A stretch of 64,000 nt of DNA from NCBI GenBank assembly GCA_030062745.1, contig CP099849.1, positions 8,209,767-8,273,766 on the forward strand, read 5' to 3'. The notes beneath the pieces are model-generated. The model was not told the origin of the DNA and made no database searches. It was given only the letters and a program-made list of their open reading frames with translations. Source of the stretch: Capitulum mitella. Its lineage: Eukaryota; Arthropoda; Thecostraca; Pollicipedomorpha; Pollicipedidae. Position numbers and translations under genes: made by a program. Below, one piece after another: positions 1 through 12,445 of this stretch; position 1 is the stretch's first letter; each line of letters opens with the position of its first letter.

Positions 1-144
1 CCGGATCCCTTGATCAACGATCGGTACGTGATGACGGCGGCTCATTGCGTGCGGAACATGCGGCTCAGCGACGTGCAGGTCATCCTCGGCAAGCACGAGC
101 TGCGCCGCGACTCCGGCAACGACCTGAGGCTCGCTCTGTCCGAG
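1..144 (+). CDS. Serine protease exon with catalytic His
   Basis: The reading frame is set by the codon at 4-6. It encodes a strand leading to YVMTAAHC, the His57 motif, then VILGKHEL, and ends in GAG at 142-144 before a GTGAGC donor. The exon start is outside the window. Unit 2 keeps the intron that follows it (from 35130) but not the exon. Confidence 0.88.
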
Positions 145-3100
145 GTGAGCGGACGGTCGTGCGGTTGAAATCCGACACTGAGTTATTTTCCTGTCGGAAA
201 CAAAAAATAAGAGTGTTTAGGCCGCGGCCAGTGGCGCCAGTTTCGGTAATGATCGGGGGGGGGGGGAGCCGCGGGCCCAACAACCTAACCTTCCCCAAAA
301 TGTGGGTTTCTCAACGGATTTGGCACATTTTATTTTGGTCAACGAAAACTTATATGTTTTTTGCTACTATTTCTCAAATGAAAATTGCATTTACCCCATG
401 TATATAGGTTTACTAGACAGAAGACGAAAATGCAGATGAATACAACGCTTAGACTTTATTCTTACCGTCATTTGCATTATTTTTACTCATTTCCATTTAA
501 AACCGGCAGGAAATGTTGGAGTGGGGACCAAAACAACATTGGGTGGGCCCAAACCAACATTGCTTGTGCCAGGGCCCTCTCAAACGAAACAAATCGACAC
601 ACCTGCCCACGTCTATTCTGCTCTTCAAATAGCACTTTAGATAGCACTAAGCGTTAATAAGCGTTTCTGTTGGTTATGTATTGCAAATACTGGTGCGTTC
701 AGGACAAATCGACCAAGCACGTACCAAAACTAATAAAACCTAGTCTTAAACTTTGATAAAAGCTGGTCTGCTGGGTAATCCGTGGCTGAGATTTTGCATC
801 TTTTTTTTTAGCTCGGTCGGACGAGCGGTTTTTGTGCTAGAGCAATATGAAATATTGACATTTGATGATTTTTGGCCAAACACTTGGGGAAATAATGTGC
901 ATTATTCCAGTAACCAATGAACACATTTTCGAAAACTGAACATCGCTGTGATGAGAACGGAATGCTGCATCTCTGTGCTGTTCACATTTTTCAAAATGTC
1001 TTTGGCCGTGAAACATATACTTTTGAGGTCAAATTATGAAGCTGAGGTCAGTGATTCCGATTGAAACCTTTCACAGGTAAAACGTCCTGCAAAAAATTAT
1101 CATTTGCTTTAAATTGAGCAAAGTTCCCCTTTTTCAGGTTGAATGTTACAAAATGCACTTCAAATTCGCTATGCTTTCACCGAAAACGTCCTTGTCGGGA
1201 ATTTCCGACCTGGACTGGAAAAGGTAGCATGGACGACCGGCAAAAGCAGTTCTGAGCACCCAAGTTTATTGTTTTGTTTCATGTTTATACCACAAAGTCC
1301 GTAATCGCATTATATTTATTGTCATCTCTCGCTGGCTGCGAAGGTGTTGTTATATTTCTTTTCACTCTAGATGGCCGTGCCGCATGGCCTTGGTCCACAT
1401 TATACGCCGCAGGAAGTGCGTGGCGGGGGCGGTAAAGCGTTAAGGCTCAGTCTTAAGAAATGACGTCACCCAGATTCCGATGATGGGACACCTGAACTGA
1501 TTCGACCGCAAATGCAGTCAGCTTGCATTTAACTGATCATACCCGCAGTTTCGTTTGTTGACTTCTGCTTTGAGGTGCGAGATTTGTAGAAACTGTCCAT
1601 TGGGCCGACTGGGAAGATTGTGTGCTTTTTTCAACCCGCCCCGCAGCAGTCGTCCAGGTCCACTTTTCCCGTGCCAGGGGGTGTCTAAACACCCTTCCAA
1701 CTCGCGAACCTTAACAACAGGAAAAAACGCGTAAAAGTAGACCTTACATCATGCAAAACAAATCAGTTCAACTACAATATATCATTGTCATTCCCAAACA
1801 AAAGTTTGTAGTTTTACATCGCGCTCTTCCGCCCGCCGGGAAGAGAATGGAAAATTGGTGACAGAGCTTAGAAACGACCCAGCCGCATGCTGTGAAAAAC
1901 ATTTAATGCCACACTGAGTCAAAAGTTTCCCACAGCTTAATCTGTACTGCGCACGGTATTTTCGAAACAGACAGCCACCGGTCTCAAGCTACGGTGCCAA
2001 ACGCAGTCGTCATATTAGTCTACGAAAAAAATATTTCAGTGACAGCATGATGACGAGCATATCAACTACTCTCATTTCCGTACTTCATTGTCCATTCTGG
2101 CACCCAAGACGATTGGACTCGCCGCACTGCCTGCCCTCTGTCCGGTCTGCGACGGCATCAGCTGAAAACTTGGACTTTTTTAAGTTTGCGGTCGATTTCG
2201 TCGCGAACGACACCGAGTGTTTCTCATGTCTGTATTCCCACTTGATGTTTGTTCGTAACAGCATGACGTGATAATCTGACACATGTACCATAAACCATTT
2301 ATAGCCAGGGGCGTCGATTTCTGTAAATGACCGGGGGGTGCCGAGCCGAGGGCTCGACAACCTAACCTCCCCTCAAATGTGGGTCCCTCAACGGATTTAG
2401 CCCACTTTATTTTGGCCAATGAAAATTTATGTTTTTTTTTGTTACTATTGATCGAATAAAAATTGAATTTATCCCCATGTATATAGGTATATATATATAT
2501 TCGTATATATATATAAAATATAGATAGATACATCGCTGTAGACTTTAATCTTTACTTTCTGCTTATTTCTTGTCTATTGCGGCCGTTTTTCGCCACTATA
2601 TCTCATTTCCCTTTAAAAACGGCAGAAAATATTGGATGGGCCGAAACCAACATTGGGTGGGCCCAGATCAACATTGGATGGGCCAAGACCCTCTCAAAAG
2701 ATACAAATAGACGTCCCTGTTTATACTTGTAATTTTTATGTCATGTTCCCCGGTAACGAACGAGGAAATGCCCAATGAGAATATTTTCAACCAATACGTC
2801 ATAAATTATACGTGTATGAATAGTGTTAGACATAACAATAAGGAATTTTTTTGATTTAAAACGAATTAAAACCCTTTGGAGAACATTTCACCTGTTCATA
2901 GTTTGAATCGGAATCACTGGCCTCACCTTCGAAATTTAACCTTGGAAATTTGTTTCAAGGTCAAATAAAGACCAAAAGAGATTCTAGAAAACGCAAATAT
3001 CAGAAATCTCAGCATTTCGTCCTCATCACAACGATATCCAGTTTTCGAAAATGCAGTCATTACTTGCTGAAATAATTCACACTGTCTCACCCAACGTTTG

Positions 3101-6100
3101 GTCAAAAATCATCAAATTTTAAAATTTTAGATTGCTCTGGTGCAAAAAGCACTCGTCAGACGGAGCTGAGAAGCGAAAATTTGACATCCAAGGCACAGAT
3201 TACCCTCCAGACAATATTCCATTGCAACTTGGGACTATGGTGCGTTACCCCCTGGTCGATCTCACACTGACCATGTCCCTGTTAGGACATGCGCTTTACG
3301 GATGGATTGGATTCGGGTCTTTTAGGGGTCACATCACTTGTATCTGCATCTCTCGTGACAGGCTGGTCCGACTCTTCCACAACAGACATCGGCAGGAGGC
3401 TGAAAAAGTCGTCCCATATACTTTAACCCTCAGTCCGCCTCCAATGACGACTGGTAGCCCGGGTTCCTGTGTCGGGCACTGGTCTCCTTCGGTTGTCGAC
3501 AGGTGAAGATACATCCCATGTACATGCCGATGCTGTTCTCGCACGACTTCGCGCTGCTCAAGCTGGCCACGCCACTGGACGTGCCAATCGGTGACAACGT
3601 GATCGCGCCCATCTGTCTCCCGGCTCGTGCTCTGTACCCGGCACAGCCAGTGGTGGCCGCCGGCTGGGGTATCACTGAGGTAACCGGCCGCGTACGTGCG
3701 AAAAAAAAACGTACATTGTCCTTTCGGGTGCTGAATGTTGCCTTACGCTTGTTTTGATTTTTGGGTCGTGGCAGCTTCTGTCCTGCCAACTGTAAAAAGG
3801 CTGATGCAGCTTAAACGGCACACGGTCAGAATGCTTCTTATGCTTACGTAGAAATCACGGCTCTGCGCATGTCAGAGCCGCAACCTGTGAACGCCCTGGG
3901 AAGTAATCATGTGGCTGGGAGAGGGGTCGTATAAAGATGACCTTTCATCTATTGGTCTTGAACCGTCTTCTGAGTGACGGGAAACCTGGTGCCGACGGTG
4001 TCAGCCTAGATGAGGCTCTGCAGCTCTCTGAACGCCTGTGACGGCCGGTGCCGGCAGTCAGGGGGTCCACCGGACCAGCTGCACCAGGCGGAACTGTTCT
4101 CACTGCCCAGCGCGGCTTGCGGCTTCTTCAACCTCCTCGCCTTCTCCAGCACCATGGTGTGCGCCTTCGGCAACGCGCTGCGGGGTGGAATCGACACGTG
4201 CACGGTGAGGGGACCGCCAGTGGGATGAATGAGTTAATGTATTCTTCCACTCAGTGAGCCCATTCGAATGGGCTCTTACGACCGCTTGGTAGAGACCTTG
4301 TAATTATCGAAGTAACAACGTCAGCAACAAGGCCCACTGAATGTTGCTCGTATAGTCATTGCTTGCGCGTGGCTGTTTTGTTTAGGATTAAGGCTTTATC
4401 AAATTTATTTGTATCAAAATCGCTATAAAAAAAACCCAGCTGGGTATGATTCTAAAGCTGTATTTCTTGCTAATCGCATCGTCAGAAGTGCTAAAACCGA
4501 CGAAAAGGAAACCAGTCGAGATGCTTCAAAGTTCATGTACCCTTAAAGCCGGCCACAGTTGCGGTACTATTGCACCCTCCCTGCCCGAAAATTTTAACCC
4601 GCGCCCAACCGGCACCCTGCCGTGGACGGCCGGAGCCTGGTTGGGGGAGCATTCCAACGCCTCCCCCCTTTATCTTACGAGCGGAAAGTTGGAGAAACTG
4701 AAAACTATATCATCGGCAAACTCGTCATGCGTATGTCCCAAAGCTCTAAAAAAAAATTGGGAAATTAAAAAACAATGGAGCCTCATGCCCACATATGTAA
4801 AAATAGAGATTTACATAACGAGCTCTATTTACATCCTTAATAAAGCTAGCCCAACTCTGAGCATACCAATGGAAAGCTCATAAAATCAATATTACGGCGA
4901 CTTATATTTAATAAGATGAATCCAATCATATATTGCATAAGGCGAACTGATATAATGCTATGTTTCGTTTTGCTATATTTGTGAGGTTTCTGGATGTCGC
5001 TGACGAGTTTTGGTCCAGGCATGCTTCTACAACGATAGATGTGGCCTGATCTAACATTCATCCGTTTCCTTCCCTTTTTCGTGTTTTGCCGATGATCATT
5101 AACGATGCAAGAAAAGGGGTAAGGAGTGCCTCTGAACTGAACTTCCTTTGGTTCCATAATCGTGAGTACTGTATAAGGTCGACCACATAGCTGAACCTGA
5201 CGTACGATCATGACCTGATTTGAAGGAAGCTTGGGTTTCATTTATTACGCTTAGACGTGCCATTAACCAGAGAGATAAAGCTGGACATCTCGATATGGAC
5301 TCAGGTTCTAACACAATGGCCTCGCATGACCTGAGGTCACCTAAGGTCACTTCACGGCATGAAAACGGCTTGGTGCAATTTTGAACCGCAAAATCGACTC
5401 CAGTGCCTATTTGTACCCGGGTGATCATGAAAGCGGGGTTTCAGACTCCTTTTTGCTTGTTAACTCCAGATGTGACCTGACCTGACCTCCCGACCCTTCA
5501 TGTTGGTTACTATTCGTCGTGTTTAGTGACTTCCTTGGGCCAGGAATGCATTTCAGGCACCAGGAATTTGTTTCAGCTCCTAGCACGGTGACCACGCATG
5601 ACGTCAGATGATCTAAGGTCATTTCGCAGCTTGGAAGTACCTTGATGCAATTTTGGACTGAAAACCAACTTTGTTGTCTTTTTTACCTCAGGAATCATCA
5701 AAACGGGGTTTTAGAGTCCTTTTTGCAAGTGCACCCCAAATGCGGCCTGGCCAGACCATTCATGGGTGGTGAGGTCGACAAATGGGTCGAAACGACAAAT
5801 GGGTCAACATCATTTGTCGTTTTTAGCGACTTCTTTGGTTTACGAGTGCATTTTAGGCACCACAAGCAAGCAAGAAACGGTTCAGAACTGTTAGAAATAG
5901 GGAAAACAGGGTGAATATTGAGCTGGCCCAGGTTATTGACCCTGACATTGACAGGATATTCCAGATAGCACAATTTTTAGGAATGTCGTCGACCACGGTC
6001 TCTGAAGGTTTTAGGTCGACGAATCGCAGGGCGTGGTTTGTAGAAGACTTAAAAAACCGAAGGCTGACCTCTTTTATGTGGCCCAGGTCAGTGGCCTAAC

Positions 6101-6914
6101 ACGACCAAACGTTGTAAATTGTGCGGAATATGTGGAAAGGGTGTAAGAAAATGTGCTGCAAATACAAGCGCGCTGCACTCGTTTTTTGCTAATACCAAAA
6201 GTCCAAAGGGGGGGGGGGGAGGCGTCGAAACCCCGTCCCGCTAGACGCGGGGTTTAATTTGAAAATTTTACCAAGCTACCTCGGTGCGTCCGACCCCTCG
6301 TGAACACCGGCTCCCGACCAGCCGTCTCGGCCGTGACAGCCGTGACACCTGTGGTGCGTGTCGCCAGGGCGACTCGGGCGGGCCGCTGACGGCGGCGGCG
6401 CCTGACCGGCCCGACCGCCGGCTGCTGCTCGGCCTCACCAGTTGGGGCATCGGATGTGGCTCTCCGCTCTCGCCGGGCGTCTACGCCAAGGTGCCCGCCG
6501 TGCTCGACTGGGTGGTGGCCAGCACCGAGGACGCCCGCTACTGCTAGCCGCCGGCGCCGACGGCCGGACGCGCCGTCGGCGCCAGCTGCCGGTCACCGAG
6601 TGTCGGCGCCGGCGCGCCTCTCACGCTCGTCGCGTGGGCGGCAGCCGCAGGCTGGTGACCGGCAAGGCACTGTCGCGTCGCTGCGCCGTGGCGAAGGTGC
6701 CGTGCTGTGTGCGCTGCACGTGGCATTATTCTTCGTTCATGCCCGCGTGTCTACAGCGGCCCGGCCATGGAAGTGAGGTGCTTGAATGGTGCTTGGTTCA
6801 TGCGGTTCTCCCAGGTAGGTACACAAAAGTCACGCGCAGAATGCCAATGAATGGGCTTGTGTCATTCAGTGGAATAATTCGAACCATTCCATAAAACATA
6901 CAAACCCTAATAAA
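1..6914 (+). CDS. Trypsin-like S1 serine protease, 5'-partial gene (4 exons seen)
   Basis: Coding exons are 1-144 (continues left of the window), 3503-3679, 4058-4204 and 6368-6547; the gene span is drawn to a candidate AATAAA at 6909-6914. Joined in frame, with phase 0 at every junction, they give about 215 residues of a chymotrypsin-fold protease. Visible are TAAHC (His57), HDFALLKL (Asp102), GWG, a Cys pair matching 168/182, DTC-T-GDSGGPL (Asp189 and Ser195), SWGIGCG and PGVYAKV. Asp189 with Gly216 and Gly226 predicts cleavage after Arg/Lys. The signal peptide, any clip or other N-terminal domain and the activation site would lie to the left. All catalytic residues are present and no lesion is seen, so it is probably active and extracellular. 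The M13 gene A converges on its 3' end. Confidence 0.88.
225..608. repeat. Dispersed repeat X, copy 1
   Basis: This ~380-bp block begins near a G-run (258-267), then CAACCTAACC, an AAATGTGGG/CAACGGATTTGG stretch, and ends with repeated CCAACATTG and GGGCCCTCTCAAA. The same order of motifs recurs at 2308-2728. The related intron of unit 2 (35129-35330) lacks it between CCGCGGC and TTCTGCT, so it is an insertion. I see no open frame worth calling and its class is unknown. Confidence 0.6.
2308..2728. repeat. Dispersed repeat X, copy 2
   Basis: This is a second copy of the block at 225-608 in the same orientation, within the same intron. It carries a GATAGATA and AT-rich microsatellite (about 2487-2530) at the place where copy 1 has ATGTATATAGG, followed by the CCAACATTGGGTGGGCCC cluster. 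It is noncoding and diverged. Confidence 0.6.
3503..3679 (+). CDS. Serine protease exon with catalytic Asp
   Basis: The acceptor is GTCGACAG at 3495-3502 and the donor is GAG|GTAACC at 3680. The 59 codons carry [14 protein letters not shown] (Asp102 motif), IAPICLP (the conserved Cys of the linker) and [10 protein letters not shown]. The phase is 0 on both sides and matches the neighbouring exons. Confidence 0.9.
4058..4204 (+). CDS. Serine protease exon up to the S1 loop
   Basis: The acceptor is GCCGGCAG at 4050-4057 and the donor is ACG|GTGAGG at 4205. The 49 codons start with [10 protein letters not shown], the usual region after GWG, then give AACGFF and MVCAFG (the 168/182 disulfide pair) and end in GGIDTCT. 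The Asp here is residue 189 of the S1 pocket. It splices directly to GDSGGPL in the next exon. Confidence 0.9.
5330..5870. repeat. Two diverged ~280-bp tandem units
   Basis: The block from about 5330 (AGGTCACTTCACGGCATG, then GTGCAATTTTGAA, then CCTTTTTGC) is repeated from about 5612 (AGGTCATTTCGCAGC, GATGCAATTTTGGAC, CCTTTTTGC). Both end in TTTAG-GACTTC...GCATTT-AGGCACCA. It lies in the intron before the last protease exon and no product is expected. Confidence 0.55.
6368..6547 (+). CDS. Serine protease last exon with catalytic Ser
   Basis: The acceptor is GTGTCGCCAG at 6358-6367. The exon starts with GDSGGPL (Ser195), continues through [24 protein letters not shown] and ends in a short tail with a final Cys before TAG at 6545-6547. 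An upstream in-frame stretch reads into the exon but is intron. GC content is very high compared with the flanks. No counterpart is found in unit 2. Confidence 0.9.
   Translation, partial: GDSGGPLTAAAPDRPDRRLLLGLTSWGIGCGSPLSPGVYAKVPAVLDWVVASTEDARYC
6909..6914 (+). terminator. Candidate polyadenylation signal of the serine protease
   Basis: AATAAA lies 362 bp after the stop codon. It is the first canonical hexamer I see downstream on this strand; the cleavage site itself is not defined. Confidence 0.45.
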
Positions 6915-7601
6915 ACTAACTGGTGCAGTGTCAGATAGCAGTCTTTCTGCTAATGTTTTTACAAGGTGACAAAAATGGCATATGACGTAAAACTTGCGGT
7001 GAATGTGCGTAGGTCAGACGATTTCAAGGTAAAACTTTTCTGTAATTACAGATGCTGTATTAAGGATGCAAAGGTTATCTCTGTAACATCTCTGAAATGT
7101 ATGGCGCTCTTCAAAACAGGCTCTTAGAGGTGATAAGAAATATCGCCGAAACCCTTTAAAATAGCCCCAAAGCTGCCTCGCAAGTATGAATCAGATGGCC
7201 TGCGGCCGACCACCCGCCTCCCGTGAATGTTTGTATGACATGGTCCTCGTATCGACTCCAAAGTCACTTGAACTACAACGCTAAACTCAAGGCGTGCTAA
7301 TAAAACTGTATCAGTCAGAAAACTAGCCAGAGACCATTTTCGGAGCAGTTCAGCATCAAGTATTGCCAGAGTCGGGCCGAACATCGACGAACGAATCATA
7401 CCGCAAGCAGCGCTGAAGCAGATTCACCCAGAACCCTCGCAGTGCTGAAGCCACAAGACGTCATACGGTGGGTCCCTAGAAGAATGTCAGGCACCTCGTG
7501 GTGAGAACCTTCGTGGAGACCACCAGATAATGAACAGTGGGGACCTCGGGGAAAACCAGCAGACACCAAAGCAGTGGGGCTCTCGAGGGCCCCCAGACAG
7601 C

Positions 7602-7747
7602 GGACAGAAGAACCTCCTCGAGACACCAGGCTAGGCCATCAGAAGGGGCCACTAGAGACCGGGCTGGACCATCGAAAGAAGCCTCTGGACACCTGGCAGG
7701 GTCATCAGAGGAGGCCACTAGACAACGAGCGGGACACTCAGAGGAAG
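7602..7747 (-). repeat. 33-bp minisatellite in the 3' UTR of M13 gene A
   Basis: On the plus strand, units beginning CATC-(A)GA at 33-bp spacing (from about 7637, 7670 and 7703, with a weaker unit before and a partial one after) run up to the stop codon. The sequence is immediately downstream of the M13 stop in the transcript. It is in a different frame from the protein, so it is not a readthrough extension. The same array exists in unit 2. Confidence 0.65.
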
Positions 7748-8089
7748 CTACCAGACGCCGCAGCGGTCCTGCCGGTTCAGGCGCGAGTTGGCCGGGCACT
7801 GCCAGTCGGCGGCGAACAGGTCCGTGTTGCTGAGCGCCGTGTTGATGCGTACGAACGCCGGCGCGTGGCTGTCGGTCAGCAGGAGCAGACGGAGCCGCTC
7901 GCGCTTGTAGACGGAGCACCAGGCGTTGGCCGAGCCCAGCCAGAACATCTGCTCGTTGGTGTACTGCTGGAGGCCAGGCAGTGCCGGCTCGCGACCGTGT
8001 TTGCGCTGGAAGCGGCCGTAGGCACGGCGCGCGATCTTCATGCCGCCGTTGTCGGCGATGTTCTCGCCTTGCGTGATGATGCCGTTCAC
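7748..8089 (-). CDS. M13-A exon 15: third zinc ligand and C-terminus
   Basis: The acceptor is TTTCCACAG at 8090 and above. It encodes [16 protein letters not shown] (Glu639), [17 protein letters not shown] (His705, Arg711) and ends in RCGVW. The protein sequence is identical to exon 15 of gene B. It opens with GTG (Val) in phase 0, not a start codon. Confidence 0.95.
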   Translation of the reverse strand: MNGIITQGENIADNGGMKIARRAYGRFQRKHGREPALPGLQQYTNEQMFWLGSANAWCSVYKRERLRLLLLTDSHAPAFVRINTALSNTDLFAADWQCPANSRLNRQDRCGVW

Positions 8090-9178
8090 CTGTGGAAAGC
8101 CCGAGTAACGAGCGGGCGTGAGATTACCCCAGACGAGGCCGGTTCGTCGTGAAGGCGGATACCAGCGAAGGGAACAGTCACCATATTTTCTGCCGTGTTA
8201 TGATATAAATTATTGTAATGATTGTAATTATTTTGTAGTTATTATTATATGTAGCTATTATGTGATTATTATAAAGCTATTATGATCCATTACGCGTCTT
8301 TTAATAATGGAGATATCTTCACGCTATTTTCCGAGAAGAGGGCTCAACAGAGACCAATAAACATTCCAAGGACGTCATATTCTACGTAATTATACTGATG
8401 CCCAATTGAAAAGTCAACAACGTTCGGGCACTATTTTCTGTTTGTCTTCTTAGTTTGATTTTTCAAAATGCTGTACGTTTTTCCCTTAACGTAGACCCAG
8501 ATTCCACAATTCATCTTGGTGAAACATTGCTAACATTTTGGGCTTTCGAATCCCTTGATTGTCTCCCAGCGCGCTGTATACTCTAAAAATCTGGCAAACG
8601 TGCCTGCATGTCAGCCTCGTCCACGGTGATGTTGCCATACTGCTCGATGATGCACCGGGCGCTCTCGAGGAAACGATTTTTGGTCGCAGGCTCCCACCAC
8701 TCTTTCAGCTCGCCTTCAGAATTGAACTGGCGTCCCTGCGGTGACACGGACTTTGTCAAAACTTTGCGATATCAGTCAGTGTTCAAATGGTACGATGTTA
8801 CCTTAAATCTGCGGCACACTGATTTCGCTTTTCATCACCTCCCTTTCTCAAAATGGTCGTCACTGCGTAAGTCATAAACCTACTGCGATAACAGCATTGG
8901 TGAGTATAATCTTGAGCATTGACTACAACGAAAAAACTTTTCAGAGATTCAAATAGTATTTTGCATTTCTTCTCAGGTGCTGTTACACGTTTTGTATACT
9001 TGCTTTGTCGTCAAAGCCATGAGTGATCTCATGTCCAATAATGAATCCGATGGCACCGTAATTCATGTACTTGGGTCTGTCTTTGCTGTAGAATACTCCT
9101 TGTAGAATACCCGCTGGGAATTCTGAAAAAAGACCGGCGATATACGTATATGTCTATCTATACACACACACACACACG

Positions 9179-9237
<59 letters not shown>

Positions 9238-12200
9238 CAATGACTCCATTTGTCCTTCTATTAACCCTCGCCCGGCCGGGGGTCGTTTTAGGACCTTTTT
9301 TCTTCAATGAATTTTTAATATCAAAAGACAGAGCGTTGATTTTACTAACTTGTTTTTAACATTTCTGCATCATGAGTGAAATGCTCAGAATTTTTCATGC
9401 AATAAGTCGCGACCAATAACCATTTTGTCAAGGGCATGTCAGCCGTGTTTTTAACTAAATCGAGCAATACATGTAATATCTGGACCTTGGGTATTGCAAC
9501 GTTGCGTTACATGTTTCTTTCATAAAAGCTGGTGTCAGTCACCTGATTTTAATGAATGAGAGGGGTCAGGCCATCAGAGGTCAAGCCAGATCAGGCATGA
9601 ATACCGAGCTTCGACGTCAAACGCCATTGTGGTTTTTATACGGGAATGTTTTACATTTGCACGAATCTTTTACTGGGATCCACCACTTCAGCATTATCTT
9701 GACGAGCACCGTTTGAAGTAAGGTAAAGCCAATTTGTAGGTGAAGGTCGCGCTAAATCAGGGAAATTCGAAAATTCGAAAATTGTTACTTCGATTGCGTC
9801 TCTAGCGGTGACCCTGAAAAACCATCGCGGCCACCATAACAATATATTAGGGTAGACCGTATGCCCGTCTAACCGCACATCAAGTTCTGTAGTTCTACTT
9901 CGAGTGTTTTTCGAAAAGGAGCGATTTCCGTAAAACAACATGAACGCCCCTGATGGTGACCTTGAGAACTAAGGCGGCCTCGACCCCAAATAGGTGACTA
10001 CCTTCGAGGAGAGCCAGTGTACCAAGTTTGGCATGCGTGTCGTCGCTCGTTTGACCTGTGACCCGACAAAAGTGTAATTTGACTATCATGCCTCCCGTTG
10101 CAAATTTAAGCTCTATCATGACATCGTCGTGACCTGGGAGGCCATTCCTTGGTCTAGACTTAAAATTTATGCATTTTCCGATAGTTAAGACAACGATCAA
10201 CACGCTGGTACTTACGGAATCAATTTATTTTCAAAGGTTTGTAAGCTATGTTACTAAAAAAACTTCGACATATTTCGACATGGACGCCTTGAGGTCATGA
10301 ACGTGACGTAATATGAGGTTGCCTTTTGACCTGAAACCAAAAAAATGGATATCGTTGAGGTGCTTATGTGACAAGCAACACACTGGTCTCTACCGAGTTT
10401 CTCTATCTCTCTTGGTTGAAAAGCTAGTAGGGTAGGGTCGTTTTCGGACCCCCTTCCCGGGCCGGCGAGGTTGTAAAAATGGCCCCAGCGGGCGAGGGTG
10501 ACTGCGAGTTACCTATTTCATGTAGAATTGTAGATTGTTGTATACAGCGACGAAGGGCGAGAAATTACTCAGAGCATTCCCAGTCCTATTATGCTTAATT
10601 TATCACGGTGAATGGGAGTGAAATTGTATGTTAGAATGAAATCCCTCTATTCAGAAAAGCATTGCATTAAAATACGATTTCTCAAAGAACAACGTCGAAC
10701 GTATCCGTCATTTTCTTTCGCCTTCTGTGATGACACAAAGGCGAATGTTTAAAAGCCCGATAATTAGTATTGGAAATGTTTCTCCTGGCTATAGCTGAAC
10801 CTACTTATGCTGTTCTCCTGGGAGCTGTAGTACGCGTTGACGACTGCTGTTTTGCTGTGACGACGCCAATCTTTTTTGTCCACGGGCTCTCGCAGTTTGC
10901 CGTACACGTAGTTGATACCGAAGATCCGCACGTTGAGATAGTTTTGGAAAAAATCGTCATCTTTAATCACGAGATCCTCGTAAAATTCGCTGACCAAAGT
11001 GTCATTGAGCAGTTCTTCCGGGTAGGCGATGTAGTAGCTGATCGCCTTCGACTTTTCAACGGCCCTTGCTCTGAAAGAAAATGGCAGTGGCATGCACAAA
11101 GGCAGGGTGATTGTTGCATCCAGCGTCTAGGAGTAAGTGACGAACACTCTAGGAGTAGGTAGCGATCACTCACCGAACCTTACGCTAAAGGCCGAATCAG
11201 TGAGAACAGAAGCAAAAAAGTAAGTCGCAGCATTCCTTTTCGATTTCGCTATGCTGAAAATGCTGTAGGCAGCAAAATCAGGATTGTCTGACGATACGAT
11301 CCTTGAAATCTGTAGGTTATCGATTGTGAATCCTTCGTCCGAGTTTTTCTTTAATGAAGTGCTTTGACTTTGATGACATCGTTTGCTACTGGTTTTTACA
11401 GAATCAAAACATTATTTCTCGTACAAAATCAGGAAAGCAGTTAAAAATAGATCTTCCGACCAGTTCAAAACAACACAGTTCGTTATGCACAAGGATTTTC
11501 CCCTTATGATATGTATACCATATCGTCTCGTATAACATAATCAAAATATTTGGAGATGAAGATGAAATAGCCTTACATGAGTATGGTGATTCACAAAACT
11601 GAACTGACGAAACGGACGTCCTCATGCAACCATGGGCAGCTTGAGGGAAACAAAATGGGTATAAAAGGTTCCAAGTTTTTTTTTGAAGGTTCAAGACAGG
11701 ACAAAAACCTGTTCCTTCTTCTAAGTTAAATGGTTACGTATCTGTATAAGAAGATATGGGATAGTGCTTACAAAACGGACACGCAGTATGTGATATAAAT
11801 AACTTCCTTTTCCAGCGTTTTTGGACAGCTTATTTCGTGGCACACGAAGAAACTGGGATGGCCAGTGGGTGCATGCCCATTCCCACTTTTGAGAAATTTA
11901 ATGTTGTCCCTATGGAGAGAAACGATTCCGCCCCCTCTCCACAAACAATTTTTCTGGATGTTCCTAGGCTCCTGTGTTTCGCCATTTCGCATTTGTCCTA
12001 TCGCAAAGCGGTCACTCCAAATAAGGGAGCATTTCTCTCTGCGAAACCAATGTGTTTTAGGTCACTTATCATACTTTGTAGCGTTGTCCATCCAAGTAAT
12101 TTCTTCAATGATGTCGTCGAATTCTTCGTGGATATCCGACACAAGGTCCAGTACTTCTTCCTTCGAACGCTTGTCAAAGTGATTTTTGACATACAGGGAT

Positions 12201-12390
12201 CCGGTTCCTATTTGGAAGCTGAAAAAGTAAACCATCGGGAAGATTTCGATAGTTTTATATTTATATTTCTTTCGATAATATTACCTAAAACTGGTGATAT
12301 CTCTGGATGAATCATTTTGTAAATGCTTCCTTATTTTACAGTCATTGCTGGACAACATCAATGTCAAGTATATAATTAACCGAGGAGAAA

Positions 12391-12445
<55 letters not shown>

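Larger units (their letters stand above)
7330..8165. repeat. Nearly identical tract shared with 39,270-40,105
   Basis: The tract covers the 3' flank, the last exon and about 70 bp of intron of M13 gene A. By eye it differs from unit 2 at only scattered bases, and the exon differs at a single silent site. Outside it the flanking introns differ heavily. A recent gene conversion between the units would explain this. Confidence 0.7.

Noticed and set aside
3132-3506. 124-codon plus-strand frame before the Asp exon
   Set aside because: It has no protease motif, runs out of frame with the exon at 3503 and corresponds to intron that is diverged in unit 2.
6284-6367. 5' extension of the last protease exon
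   Set aside because: The open frame before 6368 would duplicate the DTC motif already supplied by exon 4058-4204. The CAG at 6365-6367 is the better acceptor and gives TCT-GDSGGPL.
7476-7919. 147-codon minus-strand frame, present again at 39419-39862
   Set aside because: It overlaps the last M13 exon out of frame and runs through the 33-bp repeat. It is shared only because the tract is nearly identical in both units.
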